DNA from: Microdochium bolleyi
Taxonomy: Eukaryota; Ascomycota; Sordariomycetes; Xylariales; Microdochiaceae
Length of the DNA stretch: 64,000 nt
NCBI GenBank assembly: GCA_001566295.1
Contig: KQ964245.1
Span: 749,524 to 813,523, forward strand
Direction of reading: 5' to 3'
Of this stretch, positions 1 through 11,877 are shown piece by piece. The notes under the pieces were generated by a model. It was not told the DNA's origin, ran no database searches, and saw nothing but the letters and a program-made list of their open reading frames with translations. Every line of letters starts with the position of its first letter. Position 1 is the first letter of the stretch. A program made the position numbers and the translations under genes.

Positions 1-578
1 CTCACGCTTGCAAAAAAAAAAAAAAAAAAAAAAAAAGAGATAAAGTCCTCAAGTCCAGGTTCGTGCCGACGGGCAAGGTGCGCCTTCCGCCCCATAGACC
101 AATCTCGGCCGGGGCGCTTTTCGGAAGGAACCTGGGCTCGCTCGTCGATGTTCGCTTTCTTGTTTCCTGCCGCTCTCTTCTGGGTTATGCTCCTACGCAG
201 CCGGGCCATAATTGTGCGCAATTCCGACCCAAACACCAACACAACGAACTGCAAGAGCCATCGGGAAGATAACTATGATTACTGAAATGCTCACTTTTGT
301 ATCTTTCCTCAATGATATGAAAAAATCTGGAATGTGGTCTTGCTCGTGAAGACGTTGCCAACTCACGTCGTCTATACATGTATATATATAAAGCTGGCCC
401 TGCGTCGTCCTCAGCACTCCAAAACCTCCTGCAAATGATCAGACCAACCTCCACTTCCCTCCCCCTCTTGCCGTTTCCAACGCCGTTGTATACGCTATGC
501 TGCTTTCTTCATGAACGCTGACCCGCCGATCCTTCTATAATGCTAACCCTTTTCCTCATCCTCCTCTTCGTCCATGCT
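1..578. other. 3' flank of the RasGAP gene, no gene seen
   Basis: No reading frame here looks like a protein. The stretch lies downstream of the last predicted exon of the minus-strand RasGAP gene and probably holds its 3' UTR and terminator. It contains a homopolymer A run at 12-36 and a TA-rich patch near 375-391. The neighbouring gene to the left lies outside the window. Confidence 0.5.
12..36. repeat. poly(A) homopolymer, about 25 A
   Basis: An uninterrupted run of A on the plus strand (T on the minus strand). It is a simple-sequence tract in a non-coding flank. Its exact length could be a sequencing or assembly estimate. Confidence 0.9.
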
Positions 579-3500
579 TCAAACAATAATAAGCTAAACA
601 ATAGCAAATCAGCACACCAGATCTCAAATGTCCCTATCATGCTGGTAAGTGTGGTCTAAAGAAACATACCTCAATTAGCTTCTCTGTGAGATACACGGAG
701 TGCTTATCCAGCCCTTCGCTGTGGCGCGTCGAGCAACTCTTCCAAAGGCCACCGAAGCCCATGTCCTCAAGGATCTCGTCGAGCATGCTGTTGGCGGATT
801 CGAGCGCGCCCGAGAACTTGGGGTTTGATGAGAGAGTCTTGAGCAGGGCGTACGCAGACTCGAGAGTAGAGGTATTCTGGCAGTGCAGTAGTATGTCGTC
901 GAGCATAGACGTGATTTGTGAGCAGCTAGACAAGGTTTTGATATTAGTATCTCGATGGCCTAAACATTGTTGTGAATGTCTTTGCAGAGAGAAATGACTT
1001 ACAGATGCACAACGACAGATGGCCTGCCGGTTGCCAACTCGTTGAGCCAGGTCAGAGTGTGATTCTGCGCCGCGTCTTCAAGACTCTGGAAGTCGACAAG
1101 CTCAATGGCAGTGTACAGCAGCAGATCCTTATCTTTCAGCGACTCGAGATCCCGAAGTCGCCGGGTGGGCGCGAGACTCGCTACCCCGACAGGGCTAATG
1201 CCTGCTGACCAGAGCACGTCTCGCATCTCCTCGGGTGAGACTGCTCGCGCCTGGATGAGCGCAAGATACGGGGAGGTGAAGTAGTCTCGAGATAGGTCGT
1301 CAGACGACTTCCGAGCCGAGTTGGTGGTCATCTCTAGGAACGTCGAGAGCACACGAAGAGCAGCGTTCTTGGTGACTGTATCAGTAAGACCTCGTACAAG
1401 ACATGCGCAGACACTCAGATGGAAGTTCTCAGGCGTGAATTGTATCCCGTAGACCTCATCGAGCGGTATCGCAGCTTCCTCGAGCTGCATGCGGCCAGTG
1501 AGGAGCACATCAGCCATCTTGTTCCCGCTGAATTCGCCCGTGGTGCCGATGTTGGCAAGGACAGCATCCAGGAAAGATGCAGTGCAGCTGAAGAGAGAGC
1601 TCGGCACCAGCCTGAGCAGTGACATTGCGAGCCAAAACAGCTGCACGCCATAACGAGAAGCCGAGGGGAGTCGGGACATCATCTTTGACAGCGAAGTCAC
1701 AATGGCGATCAGCATGTCGAAGCTGCCATCTTCCCCAAACCGAGATATACTGTTACGAAGCGCAACGAGCACCTGGTACAGCAAGTCATCGTCAACCTCT
1801 TCGCGAGCGAGGCACCCCATGACGGTGAATGCACGCGGCTGGATGGCTGGGTTGTTCTGGAAAGCAGTACTTGCGACCAAACTCATCCAGCGGGATCTCC
1901 ACGCATTTGCCATATCGACGGATGGGGCTGCCACAGCACAGATTTCGAACAGCATGCCGGCGAGTGTTTCGGTACACCCAAGTGCTTGCACACCTTCAGT
2001 GTTGGTATGGATGGAAGCTGCATCGCGGGCTAAGGTCTGTGCAGCGGAGAAGATTTCGTTCCTTGATTCCGAGAGTGCATCCAGACTCGATCGCAATTTC
2101 ACGCCCTTGGCATCGTCAAGCTTGAATGACGTGCTTGCTGCATGGACCGTGTTGATGAGCAGGCGGTGTACCATCGTGCGTATATCAGAGGTGCCAGTGT
2201 TGGCAAGCATCGTGACGATGTGGAATACCTCGGGCAGGTATAGCTGGGCTTGGACCGGCGAGTCGAACGATAGCGCCAGACAGAACTGCAAGAGAACGCA
2301 TATCTCGCTCCAGACAGCATTCTCTGGCAGAACTCTGGTTGGCCGGAGTGATGACCGATTGAGCGCTTTCCGCAGCCGGGCAATGATCTTGCCACGGAGA
2401 GTGACGGTGCCCATCGCAGTGATAATGGCGGTCAGGCTCTGCGTATTCTCATCGTGTAGGCCAAGAGACAGGGCGCCCTTGATCACTTCCTCCAGGAAGA
2501 TATCAAGCAATGTTTCATCCTTGTGGATCGCAGGCCACACGGTATGCTCAAGGATCAGCCCCAATGACGGATCGGTCGCCGTCACATCAATGAGCTTCTG
2601 GAAGATACCGGCGATCTTCTCTTTGCCCTTCTCACTGTCGGTCTCCTCACCCAGGAGTGCTGTGCGCAGACTGGGTATCCAGGGTGCCATGTACGCAAGG
2701 CTTAGGGGCTTCTGCTCGTCGGAGAAGCTTTCCCAGCCAACAAAGAACTCATTCAGGAAGTCCGACGTGAGCTGCGGCTCTTCGAGCGCAAGTCTCTTGC
2801 TGATATTGACAATGAACCGCGTTGGGTCCAGAGGAACAAAGACATCTGTTTTACGTTAGCTTGAGACCTTTGTATGAACCACAATTGAAGCACTTGCCTT
2901 TGAGGCAGATGAACTGCGATGCTGCCTTGAAGTCAAAGGCTCGGCACAGGGCCCCAAGCAAGTTGTACGAAGACACGCGCAGCACCGGATCCGCAGCCGC
3001 GAGGTTAGTCAGTGCCAAGTTGAGCAGGGTGCCGGGTACATCTTGTGGCCTGATCAGCCTTTCAACCGATTTCGTCGTCCTGGTATCTTTTCCATATTTC
3101 GCTTTCGCAGCGCGTATGGATGAGATGACCTCTTGCTTCTTGCCACTCTGGAAGTACATGACAATCTTGCCGTTGTCCGCGCGCAGGCCAAAGGCTGAGT
3201 CGTCCTCCGTCGGTATTGAGGTTGGTGCCTCGTCGACGTCTCCAAGGCGGAAAATGTCGTTGACCACAGCATTGAGACGGAAGCCAGGGTGAACTTCTTG
3301 TTTCTTGGTCGTAGTGACTTGCACGAATTGGCTACCAACCTTGATAACGACCTCGATCTTGCCCTTAGTTTTCGAGAGTCGCGTCACGGGCTGAAACACG
3401 TAGCGTGTATCGGTGACGACACTGATAGTTTCCTTCGGTAAGTGGAGCTGGCTGAGGTGGAAGTGCGTCTGAAGGTCCTGCAGGTTGCCCATAAGATGAT

Positions 3501-6500
3501 ACTCGACATTGCCCGGGTTGAAGACACTAGACTCATTCCTTGTCGCAACCCGAAGAATCCGGCGGAAACATTTACTTCAAACTTGTCAGCCCAGCCTTAT
3601 ATGCTTAATTGGAGGAAAAGCCATGATTGCTTACCGGAACGTGCTGTTCATGTTATATACGTAGACTCTGGTGAGATGCTGGGACAGCTCGTTTGGAGAC
3701 AGCAATTCGAGCTTTTTGAAAATCTCATCAGGTGGTTCGTTCTGCCCATTATAGCAAGTTGCATCAATAAGCAGCCCGAAAGGCTTGTGCCACAAGCGAC
3801 TGGCGATCTGGACGCAAAAGATTTAGTAATACTCCACGACCACGGGCTGGGCGAGATGAGTCGGCTAACCTTCAAATAGCAATACAAAAGGGTATCATAG
3901 TCTATGGAATCCTGATCGAGATGTCGCAGGATGATGCAAATGATGGATAGACCGTCCTGGCAACGAGTTAGCACAAGTCAGCGAGCTTTCTCTGGCGTTA
4001 TAGCCACATACCTTGCTTTCACCACCATCGTAAACAGCGCGAGTAGTGACGTGAGATTCGGAGCCACGGAAAGCATTGCGAAGCATGAAATGTTGGAATC
4101 TAGAGTAAGCCAAGGGGTTGTTGCTGTTGATTTGGGGCCTATTCCAAGTCACAGCGAGGGGAGGCGGACCCAGGCTCGTGATAAGTGCTCGAACTGGCTC
4201 CATCACAGGTGAGCGGCCACGGGCAAGTTCGTTCGGCGAACGGACAACCTCTCTCCGTTCTTGGTACATGAGCTTCTGGCGCACATGATCCCAGTGGTCG
4301 TAGAGAAAGCGATGCATCGCTACGCAGGAGCCGAAGTCAAACGCCTCGCCACTGCTGGCTCCAGCGATCTCTGCATCGCCAGGCTCAACCGAGATCTCGC
4401 GCAAGAAAGTGGTGACCCGGTAGATGTTCTGTGTCAGGAAGTCGTTGAGAGAGAACAAGTATGGTTCCTTGGCACCGAAGAGGACGTTGTTTGCAAGGTT
4501 CTGGATGACCTTGGCGATCAAAAGAAGCCCGCGTCGCATTTCTTTTGAAGGAGTGCTGGACACCAAATTCTCTGACTCCGGCGCAACGATCGCTGGACAA
4601 AAGAACCTGAGGAATATGAAAGACCCGACAGCGGTATACTTGGCTTCCGGGAAACGGGGCATCACAGCCGATGAAATCTTTCTAAGTCAGTGCGTGAACT
4701 GTGGTATGGAATCCTTGGTAGCTTACAATGCTGCAGATCTTGCGGAACGCAGGCGGAATGAATGCAGAAGACGCGCAGATGTCATCAATGAAGACCTTGG
4801 CCACGATCCGCAGTTGCATGGCATTCTTCTGAAGCTCTTCTTGCGAAGTGACTTTGCTCGGGTCGAGCTCCAGATCGAGATCTTTGGACGTCAGCATTAG
4901 TCTCTCAATGACCTTTTGCAGAGTGGCTTTCAGGTAGGCCGAGCCTTTCCACTTTGCGTAGGATGATATCATCTTCGATGGAACACAGTTCCGGCGTAAG
5001 AGCTCAGACTCGTTTTCTGTAGGCACATAGTTCATTAGTATTGACTGCGTTTACCGTTGCTTCGGGAAATTCGCGTACCAGTATCTTCGATCTCTTGCCT
5101 GACCAAAGCTTCCATGAGTTCGAAGGCCATGCCTCGAGTCTCAAAGATACTCAACAAAGCGATCGCTATCTCATCAACCTCACCACTTGGGCAGACAGTG
5201 CTGACCGCAACCGCGAGACTCATGTCTTGAGTGAGGATCTGTAATGAAAACTGTTCTTAGTCCTATATTCCAGGTTTTCGTGAGGAAAGAGTGTTTACTT
5301 ACATCCAGAAGCGCCTCATACTTCTCACTGACGGCTGCATCAGATAAGTTGTTGAACTCAGTTCCCTGGACAAGGATGTTGTATAGCACCTTGACAAACG
5401 CTGTCCTAATCTCAACCTTTTCATGGTAGCCGATGCTGAGGGAGTGCTTCAGTCCAACATCGATGTTCGCGCTGAGGAGGTTGGACAAAATGGTGATGAC
5501 CAAGTCGGGCAGGGGCACACTATCGTGGCTGTGACTGCTCGTTTCAGGCTTGCCCTCCATGGACTCATCGTTGAGCAGAAACAGAAAGCGATTGAAGTAT
5601 GTTTGGAACATGTGCGACTTGAGTTCGCTTGTCCCAACATCACTTTGCCCATCGCCTGGCTGAAGTGGCAGTCGGAATGTCAGCTCAGACAGGCACTTCA
5701 GAGCGGCGCGATCGAGGTCTTTCTGGACCCGCGCAGAGTCGTCGTGTCGGTTGAGGCCTAGGCCGCTTTCCGCGCGTGGGGACTTGGGCCTGGCGATCCA
5801 GCTGAAGACAAACTCAAGAAGCTGGTTGCGAATTCTGACATCGTCTCTCAAATTGAGGTGCTCTTTCTTCCTGGTCACGCTCTCGCAGAGCTGGCACACT
5901 TTGATCTTGACTCTTAAGCTGCTCGTAGTCTCAGCAACTCCATCCATGAACTTCGCAAAGCCCAGAGCCAGAGATCCCAGATGCACCGAAGACGCAGCGC
6001 CCATCTCCGAAGGGGACTCTAGTCTGTCGACAAGACCTCTGAGTAGTGAGGCGGCCTGTTCGGCAAAGATGATCTCGATGTCCTGGCCTCTACCAGACTC
6101 CTCCAGAGCTCCCGTGAAGAGCACGTCCACCTCTGACTCGAGCGCCTTGAATAAGTGCTGATACAGGTTCGACGAGATCTCGGAGGACAGAACCTCTCTG
6201 ATAGTCTCCCTGACTCGCACATTGGTGCTTGCCAAGAGCTGAATGGAGAGGCGCAGGAAACGGCTCAGGACTGGCTCCTCCGTATGTTCAGACGAAAGTT
6301 GATCAATCCATCGCAAGGATATCTGAGAGTCTTCGAGCATGTAGATTTGGTCAGAGGTGCACACTCCCCCGAGAGAAGCCAGAAAACCTGATAAGTTTCG
6401 CCACTCGGAGAAGCCGGTTTCCTCGATGCTGTCGGCCGGTGTCGTGGTCACATCTTTGGACAGGTGTATCCACTTGTTGAACGCGATCTCCCAAGCTTCG

Positions 6501-9130
6501 ATAAGTCCAATGGTGGGATACTGCAATCCTCTCAAAACCGCACGGATTCGCTTCTGAAAGGCCACGACACCTGGAAATCGGAACTCTTTTGTGGCGAGAA
6601 GACCCATGTGTTCACGATTGCGCAGTGTGTGTGAGGGTATCTTGCCCGCATCGTGGAGGTTTTGGTGTGTGTCAGCTGAATGCACAAAGAAGGCAAAGCA
6701 TGAAACAACAATTTGGCATATATCCAAGTCCGGGGAGCATAGTGAAACGAAAAATGTCGTCTCGAGCTTTTGCACCGTCTGTACTCTGCGGTCGATAGGG
6801 GAGACGTTTTGGTACAGCTCCTGCAGCCTGGTTAGCTGGAGCTCAAGCACGAGCCATGAGAAGCCTTGCAACGACTTACTGGAGCAATCTTCATCACCAG
6901 AGGGCGGCACTCAAGCTGGCCTTGAAGCGCCCGCAGTGACTTGACGTCTAGTTGGTGGATCAGCTTGTCACACAGTGAGTCCGTCACGGCGGCACTATCA
7001 TAGATGTTAGACCAAGAACATTCGGAGCAATTACGATCGTGGGGAAATCCTTACCAGAGATCAATATACTTTGCCTTGAATTCAGAGGAGATGAGTCGTT
7101 TTGTCTGACGAAGAGTGTCGAGCACGCCGCTTCGGTCAAGATCTTGAGCTAGGGGCTGTGAGAAAGCTCTCAGATCTTCATCTGCAACACTGAGCACGAT
7201 CACAATGGCTTCTAGTTGTTGCTGGTAGAACAAGTCTGACTCTGCTGCACCGGTTGGTGGTGATTCAAACAGAGCAGCTGGACGAGCTCGCAGGAACTTG
7301 AGGACATTCAACAGCATAACCTTGTTCGAAGCCTCGGTCTCGGCCGTTTTGCGTTTGCTCTCCGGCTCGCCAATATGACGCTCCATCAACAAATTGCAGG
7401 ATGCCTATCGTCTATTTGTTAGCGTCATTCTTCACTGCAACACAGGGTTGCCCGGTCAGTCGTGGTCCTGACCTTGAACTGGTTCTGTATGAAAGCCACG
7501 CTGCCCGCGAAGAGGGTGCGATATCGTTCAGAAGTGGCACGTTTCGCGAAGTAGGTGCAAGACTGTACGAGCGCAATCTTGAAAGTTTGAGGTGCGTTTG
7601 GCTGCAGGCAGATCTGCACGAGAGGTTCGATCGACTCGTCGACATTGGATTCCGCAAGGCATATGAAAGTGCAAGTAATCAGGTCCTGATCAAACATGGA
7701 CTGTGCTGGATTGGTCGACGACTTGCGGAAAACAGCATCACGGACCTCGTCTTGTATGTCCAGAGCATAACTGACTATAGCGCAATCGCTGTTCAGACCT
7801 ATGACGGGAGCATTGCGGACGAAGCCCACGAAACACTGGATCACAGTGTCGCTTCTATTGTGAAACCCCTTCTGCAAACCTTCAAGGTATCCGACCTTCT
7901 TGGTCAGACTGCCCGTCTTGGCATCGCGGAAGTTTCCAGCAACCTCAAAGACATCAGGCATCAGACTGAGCAAGGTGCATTGAAACTGATGCAAGCACGT
8001 GCGCCTCTTGCTGTTGTCTGTCAGAGTGAGAGACATGTCGAACAATGTGTCGACTGAACTATCGAGCTTTCGACGCCCGTTATGGAGACTTGCATACTCG
8101 TCAGAATATCGCAGCATCCAGCTGGCAATCAAGCCAGGTGTTGCAATTGCGATGACAGTCTGGTAGGACTTGCGTAGGTGCAAGAAATTGGACGACAATT
8201 CTTGTATGACGGCGACAAGCTTCTGCGAATCTACCCAGAAGAAGGCAAGGAGCTGCAGCACACCCAGAGGATAACGCTCTTCTTGCGCAGTGTTAGTGAG
8301 CATGGGCTGCATGCCCGCGTGAGCGGCTGCAACGTTTCGAATTCGGTATATCGTGTTCCTCAGATAGTCGAACGAAGCCGCCCAATTACCTGCGCTGATG
8401 TATGCAACGATTGTCCTGACCAGCTGTCCAACCTCACCTGAGATGGAAGGTGGAAGTCGGTCTCCAAAGTCACGAAGTTCTTCGGTAGAACTGTTGGATG
8501 ACCCTGCTCTGGACGCGAACCCAGAAGCAGATGGGATTGGGTCCAAGACGTCATGTGCTTCGAAGACAAGGTATCGCGCAGGTAAGACATAGTCATCGGG
8601 TATTGGGTCCATGAACATCCTGATGTAGTCGAAAATGCGTGTGACCAGGAGGTTTGGAAGAGGCTTTGGCAGCTTCTGCCCACCACGAAAATGGGCACCG
8701 AGTCCTATCGTGTCGAAACCCGGCTCGCGTATGGATTGCCAGTTGGAGAGACAGCAGTCTGCAATGAGTTTGAGAAGGTAGATCTCCGAGGCCAGGATAT
8801 GTGCCGGGTGGGTGGTAGGTCCCTTGTACGGCCGGCCCAGGTCCTCCAAGAGGCTAACGAGAGGCTCGAGTACGGCGACTGGTGAGGTGGCGCTGACCCT
8901 GACGAGGGTGGCGCGGGTCGTGGCTGCAACATCATCTTCGTGAAGATCTTGATCCTGTGTTCCCGTTCGGTGTGGAAGCTGTGTAGATGTGGTGTTAGTG
9001 GGGTCATTGACGGAGTGTGATGCTCGAGCAGGACCAGCAATGGTAGCGGCCATGGTCTACTGTGACGGAGACTTACCCGAGTGGTCAGCCTTTCGACCAG
9101 ACAGCCGACGAGACCTGGGTCGTTATTCAT
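579..9130 (-). CDS. ira1: Neurofibromin/Ira-type Ras GTPase-activating protein
   Basis: Negative regulator of Ras: its GAP domain stimulates GTP hydrolysis by Ras and so damps Ras-cAMP signalling. My exon model is 9130-9077, 8978-7473, 7404-7055, 6994-6880, 6820-5303, 5238-5079, 5016-4727, 4677-4012, 3956-3870, 3807-3635, 3574-2898, 2845-1003, 925-670 and a tiny last exon near 593-579. All joins keep frame and give about 2569 residues, the usual size of the family. The first exon encodes MNNDPGLVGCLVERLTTR and is needed to reach a natural start. The RasGAP core lies in exons 7-8, with an LLRRN arginine-finger segment and the FLRFFCPAIV motif. It is followed by a CRAL-TRIO (Sec14-like) region with GLLIDATCYNG, a PH-like segment, and helical repeats. 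The last exon is the least certain part. IRA1/NF1 orthology is a family assignment made from domain order. Confidence 0.93.
2846..2897 (-). other. GC-AG intron in the RasGAP gene
   Basis: This 52-base intron has donor GCAAGT, an upstream exon ending AAAG, branch site GCTAACG and acceptor AACAG. Using the GC donor restores frame and yields CLKD followed by VFVPLDPTRF, which fits the neurofibromin family. The nearest GT (in GTGCTT) breaks the frame. GC donors are a minor class of introns in fungi. Confidence 0.8.
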
Positions 9131-11877
9131 ATTGTGCGAATTGAACGTCGGATTGTGCCTGGAAACTGTCTCGACATGACTATGGCCCACGATCCACTGC
9201 GATAGCTGTGAGGGTATCGACCACCGTCTCAGCCGGCAATCCAATCAAGCTTGGAGAGTCGTGAGAACGGCTGCGCAGCTTTGCTTTGCTGGGCTCGCAA
9301 GAGCAGTGGAGGATCTTTTCGTGTACAAGTTCGAGGGATCTTTCGAGTCAGGCTGCTTTCTGGGTTGGTCGTGCGGGATCGTCTCGGTTCGAGGCGTGAG
9401 CGACGCGTACGGCGCAAGCCGGTGTTCTCGCAGCTTCGCCTGCTGCAGCTGTCGCGAATGGGTTCACGTCCCACACTCGGCTTGGTCGCGGGAGGTCGTA
9501 CCGCTGGTCCTGTTGATCAGCGAAGCTGTCGAGGTCGTCGGGCTGGGCAAGGAGTGACGAGGTGCAAGATGGACGGGCTCTCTGCAACGTGCGCTCTGTG
9601 GACGGGCTTCTTGGGCGGAGACGGGGTTCAGCAGACCCTGGCCGGGCCTAGGATCGCAAGTGCAGGCGTGCTGTCTTCTGTGTCGGGCACTTGCAGGCGA
9701 CAAGCCGGGGACCCTGCAAGCTGCCCTAGGTAGGGTAAGGTATCGTCAAGATGGAGCGGGCGGTGGCGGGCGGATGGGCACTGCGTCGCCCAGAGTTGGA
9801 GCTCCCGCTTCGGAGCATCCTCCACTTGCGACTAGTTAGGGAGAGCTACTGTACAGCACGGGAGCTCCGAGTCATTCGACGCGTGTGGACGGCAATGGGA
9901 GCACGACCAGGCTTCCTAGGTACCTGAGACCATCTACATCGTGATTCTACAGCTGATAGCCGGACGCAGCAACATCTACAACCTCACGAGCCATCACGTC
10001 GCACAGCCTTGTCTGCTTGGCGCATCTGCGGGTGCCGCTGTCCTTAAGCCTGGGCGGCCTGGAGGGCCACCAGGGACGGACCTGTCCCGCGTGCCGGGAT
10101 GCACCTTCCGAAAGTGCACTACTGAGTACTGCGTTGGCAGTGCCCTTTTTACACAGCCGCGACTCTATACTAAGTACCCCCTGGTACCCACGCGCTCCCC
10201 TTCAAGGCTGTAAGGAAGAAGCCCTGTATATTCTTGGCTGATTGCCCGGCCAGCTTCTCAAATCCCGAGGTCCAGCGGTCCAGAGGTAGTGGCCAAGCTA
10301 TGCGAGTACGGCCAACCGAGTAAAAACGACACGGCCAATATAGTAGTAACATACCGTCATTGCCAATTGGGAGTGACAGCCCACCACCATTTGGCAACTT
10401 TGTGATGGCGGGGCGTGTGGCCAGTTCTGCGGGGGGACGAGATTGGTGCGTTTCTGCACCCTGCAGCCAGTTGACAGGCTTCTCCTATTCTCCCAGTACT
10501 TATTTTGACGACTTCATCCGGTGGACGCTTTATCGAGGTACACCGACCGTGCGGCTTCACCAGTATTTCTGATGCACGTAATTACCCTAAATACGCAATA
10601 CTATCTTCCTTCTCGACCACGTGCCATCCTTGACATTGTCGTCATTCGAATCCCTGGCATTGCTCCCAGTGTTACAATTCTCATGTGTCGAGCTACCACC
10701 ACAACCAGAGCCTCCCTTAGAAGCAGGATAAACACCACGTAATCAACCACAGCTCTGTGGATTACCGTAAGAAGAAGCAAGACCAAAAAAGAAAAGAGAA
10801 AAAGGCAACGTCCACCGAGTGATCCCACATCTGCAGTGGATTTGTTGGAGCATGCTCCGGACATCAGAGATTCATGACGGCGCAGAAGAAAGGAACAATG
10901 ACCGAAGTCCCCCAGGAACAGGTTGGATGGAGAACTCGGATCCTTGTACCACGTGCGGGCTTGATCCACGGTTCCACCAGCTCTTGCGGCCCGGGATATT
11001 ACAGTCACTGGGCAGTGAGCGCAGAAGGACCTAGCGAACCTGGCAACCCCCCTGGACTGTGATGCCTTGTGCGGGCTTCTGGACTGAAGATCTCGGCGGT
11101 ATTTCCGATAATCATCAGGCATGGACCACCATCGCGGCCCGGAGAGCAGCGGAAGTGTGATGGCAATACATGCTTTTAGTCATTGGCTAGCCCTGCCCAA
11201 CGATTTTGATATCCCACGCTTCGACCCCGGATTATATTGACACAGCTATAGGAGGATCGCGCGTGTGGGCCGGCCACTCGCCCCCAAAACCCGTTCGATA
11301 CCGAACCAGGGTCTCGAAAACTTGGCAGCTTGCGTGTGCTAAACCTTATGCCACCTTTCCCTTTGGCTCTGGCCACTGCCGCAAGGTTAGATTCAATGTG
11401 CCCCAAAAATCGACTGCTCCCGGCTATAGTATCTGAAACGGAAGTTCAAGGGTTGCAGTTGGGCCACACAATTATCCCCAGGTGGCCAGGATTGTGTAGT
11501 AGGTGCCCAGTCAATGAAAGTAGGTTTTGGCTAACCCTATCACAGTTTCAGCACATCTCACCATTCCTGCGGCCACTTACATGGATGGCCAGAGCAGTGG
11601 CAGTACAGTACGAGCGGTCTAGCACCTCCGGAAACTTTTACAGTGTGCCCAACAAGCGCTACAACGATGAACACTTCAGAGCCTGTACGTTCTATTTGCA
11701 GAGCTGAATAGGGGGGGGATTATGATATTGTAACGGGCAGGGGGAATTGATATTCCACGATCTGTGCTTTCGTGATCCGACAATCATCTGCCAGACATCA
11801 AATGATCTAATGTAAGAAATGGTTCTTATCCCAAGAACAACAAAATGACAACTCAAGATATCATACGCCAGCACTCT
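9131..11877. other. Intergenic: RasGAP promoter and rat1 3' flank
   Basis: 2.7 kb between two minus-strand genes. The part next to 9130 must hold the RasGAP promoter and leader; the part next to 11877 the 3' UTR of rat1. Open frames here have compositionally odd translations with no recognisable domain. I see no RNA gene, transposon or tandem array. Confidence 0.5.

Noticed and set aside
1702..2859. 385-codon plus-strand open frame
   Set aside because: It is antisense to conserved RasGAP exons, has no domain, and follows from codon bias of the true gene.
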